A stretch of DNA of 64,000 nucleotides, from assembly GCF_050947875.1 (NCBI RefSeq), contig NC_134569.1:263573100-263637099 (forward strand), read 5' to 3'. The position numbers and the translations under genes were made by a program. Of this stretch, positions 63,804 to 64,000 are shown piece by piece (position 1 is the stretch's first letter; each line of letters opens with the position of its first letter). The notes beneath the pieces were generated by a model. The model was given only the letters and a program-made list of their open reading frames with translations. It did no database searches and was not told the origin of the DNA. The DNA is from Dermacentor variabilis. Lineage: Eukaryota > Arthropoda > Arachnida > Ixodida > Ixodidae.

Positions 63804-64000
63804 TATGTGTGCATTCGTGACAAGTCGACATTGTTGAGCTTAGTGAGGTCGTGCTTGGTCTTGCGCTCAAGCGTGCACATGCACTGCTTCTGGTTTTTCG
63901 ATTCCACTCTTGCTCTGCACATTCTGCGTATGTGTCCCTGCCGGTTCCATTCGAAGCGAGTAGCTCGTGCGTGCGGACACACTTGCGCGTCGTTCTTGAA
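63804..64000 (-). pseudogene. Element C: end of gag (zinc-knuckle remnant)
   Basis: The minus strand at the window edge reads WNRQGHIRRMCRARV, corresponding to the last half of a CCHC knuckle (C.RQGHIRRMC in Mag-like gags). The two first Cys residues are changed. The rest of gag is beyond position 64000. Confidence 0.6.

Larger units (their letters stand above)
52555..64000 (-). mobile_element. Element C: Mag-like Ty3/gypsy retrotransposon, split by element B, runs off right edge
   Basis: Minus-strand gag knuckle remnant (64000-63804), protease and RT start (63803-62995), then beyond B the rest of RT, RNase H and integrase (55057-52791) and an LTR-like end. Removing B makes the RT sequence continuous (block LNTPRCLY on one side and GLPFAIASAPAI on the other). 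The lineage is that of element G, but clearly older. The 5' LTR is outside the window. Confidence 0.85.

Overview
The window is eukaryotic, intron-bearing, repeat-dense DNA from an arthropod. An ixodid tick is the best guess. Nothing bacterial is present: no operons, no Shine-Dalgarno-led genes, no CRISPR. The tick guess rests on family recognition: a tRNA-headed interspersed repeat, a characteristic non-LTR 5' leader, Mag-like and other Ty3/gypsy elements, Penelope-like elements with GIY-YIG endonucleases, RTE and CR1/L2 retroposons, and an alcohol-dehydrogenase exon with arthropod-like residues. No species can be fixed from sequence reading alone.

Almost everything recognisable is a transposable element, and most are nested. 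From left to right: a decayed minus-strand Jockey/I-like retroposon (1-1965); an isolated LTR (2387-3018); a 59-bp hairpin (4796-4922); a fold-back mariner made of two converging transposase fragments (5831-6967); and a degenerate satellite (7925-8510). Next comes a large composite, element D (about 8890-37341, minus), a Ty3/gypsy element whose integrase lies upstream of its reverse transcriptase. D is split by gypsy element A (9284-26998) and by Penelope-like element PLE1 (27944-33414). A is itself split by an RTE retroposon (10312-20206), which carries a near full-length CR1-like element (11607-18631) with about ten 291-bp tandem 5' monomers. A also holds a short RTE tail (20722-21141) and a second CR1 fragment (22975-24370). 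PLE1 carries the youngest-looking element of the window, G (28755-33046, plus), with near-identical LTRs and one uninterrupted pol frame.

To the right, gypsy element E (38508-43917, minus) sits inside a tRNA-headed repeat, further copies of which follow to 44885. Then come an ORF1 fragment, a decayed RTE (46074-47820), a TCGCAAC-rich minisatellite, a pseudo-tRNA, a 15-bp repeat and a decayed CR1 (49540-51020). One exon of a class III alcohol dehydrogenase (51727-51859, minus) is the only convincing host coding sequence. From about 52555 to the right edge is element C (gypsy, minus), interrupted by element B (55058-62994, minus), which is interrupted by a second Penelope-like element, PLE2 (58550-60497).

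The elements do not form a pathway. They form a stratigraphy: target-site duplications and interrupted reading frames give a relative order of insertion (D before A before RTE before CR1; D before PLE1 before G; C before B before PLE2). All five gypsy elements A-E lie on the minus strand; G is the exception. Except for G pol and the B integrase, the coding regions carry stops, frameshifts or lost catalytic residues and should be treated as relics.
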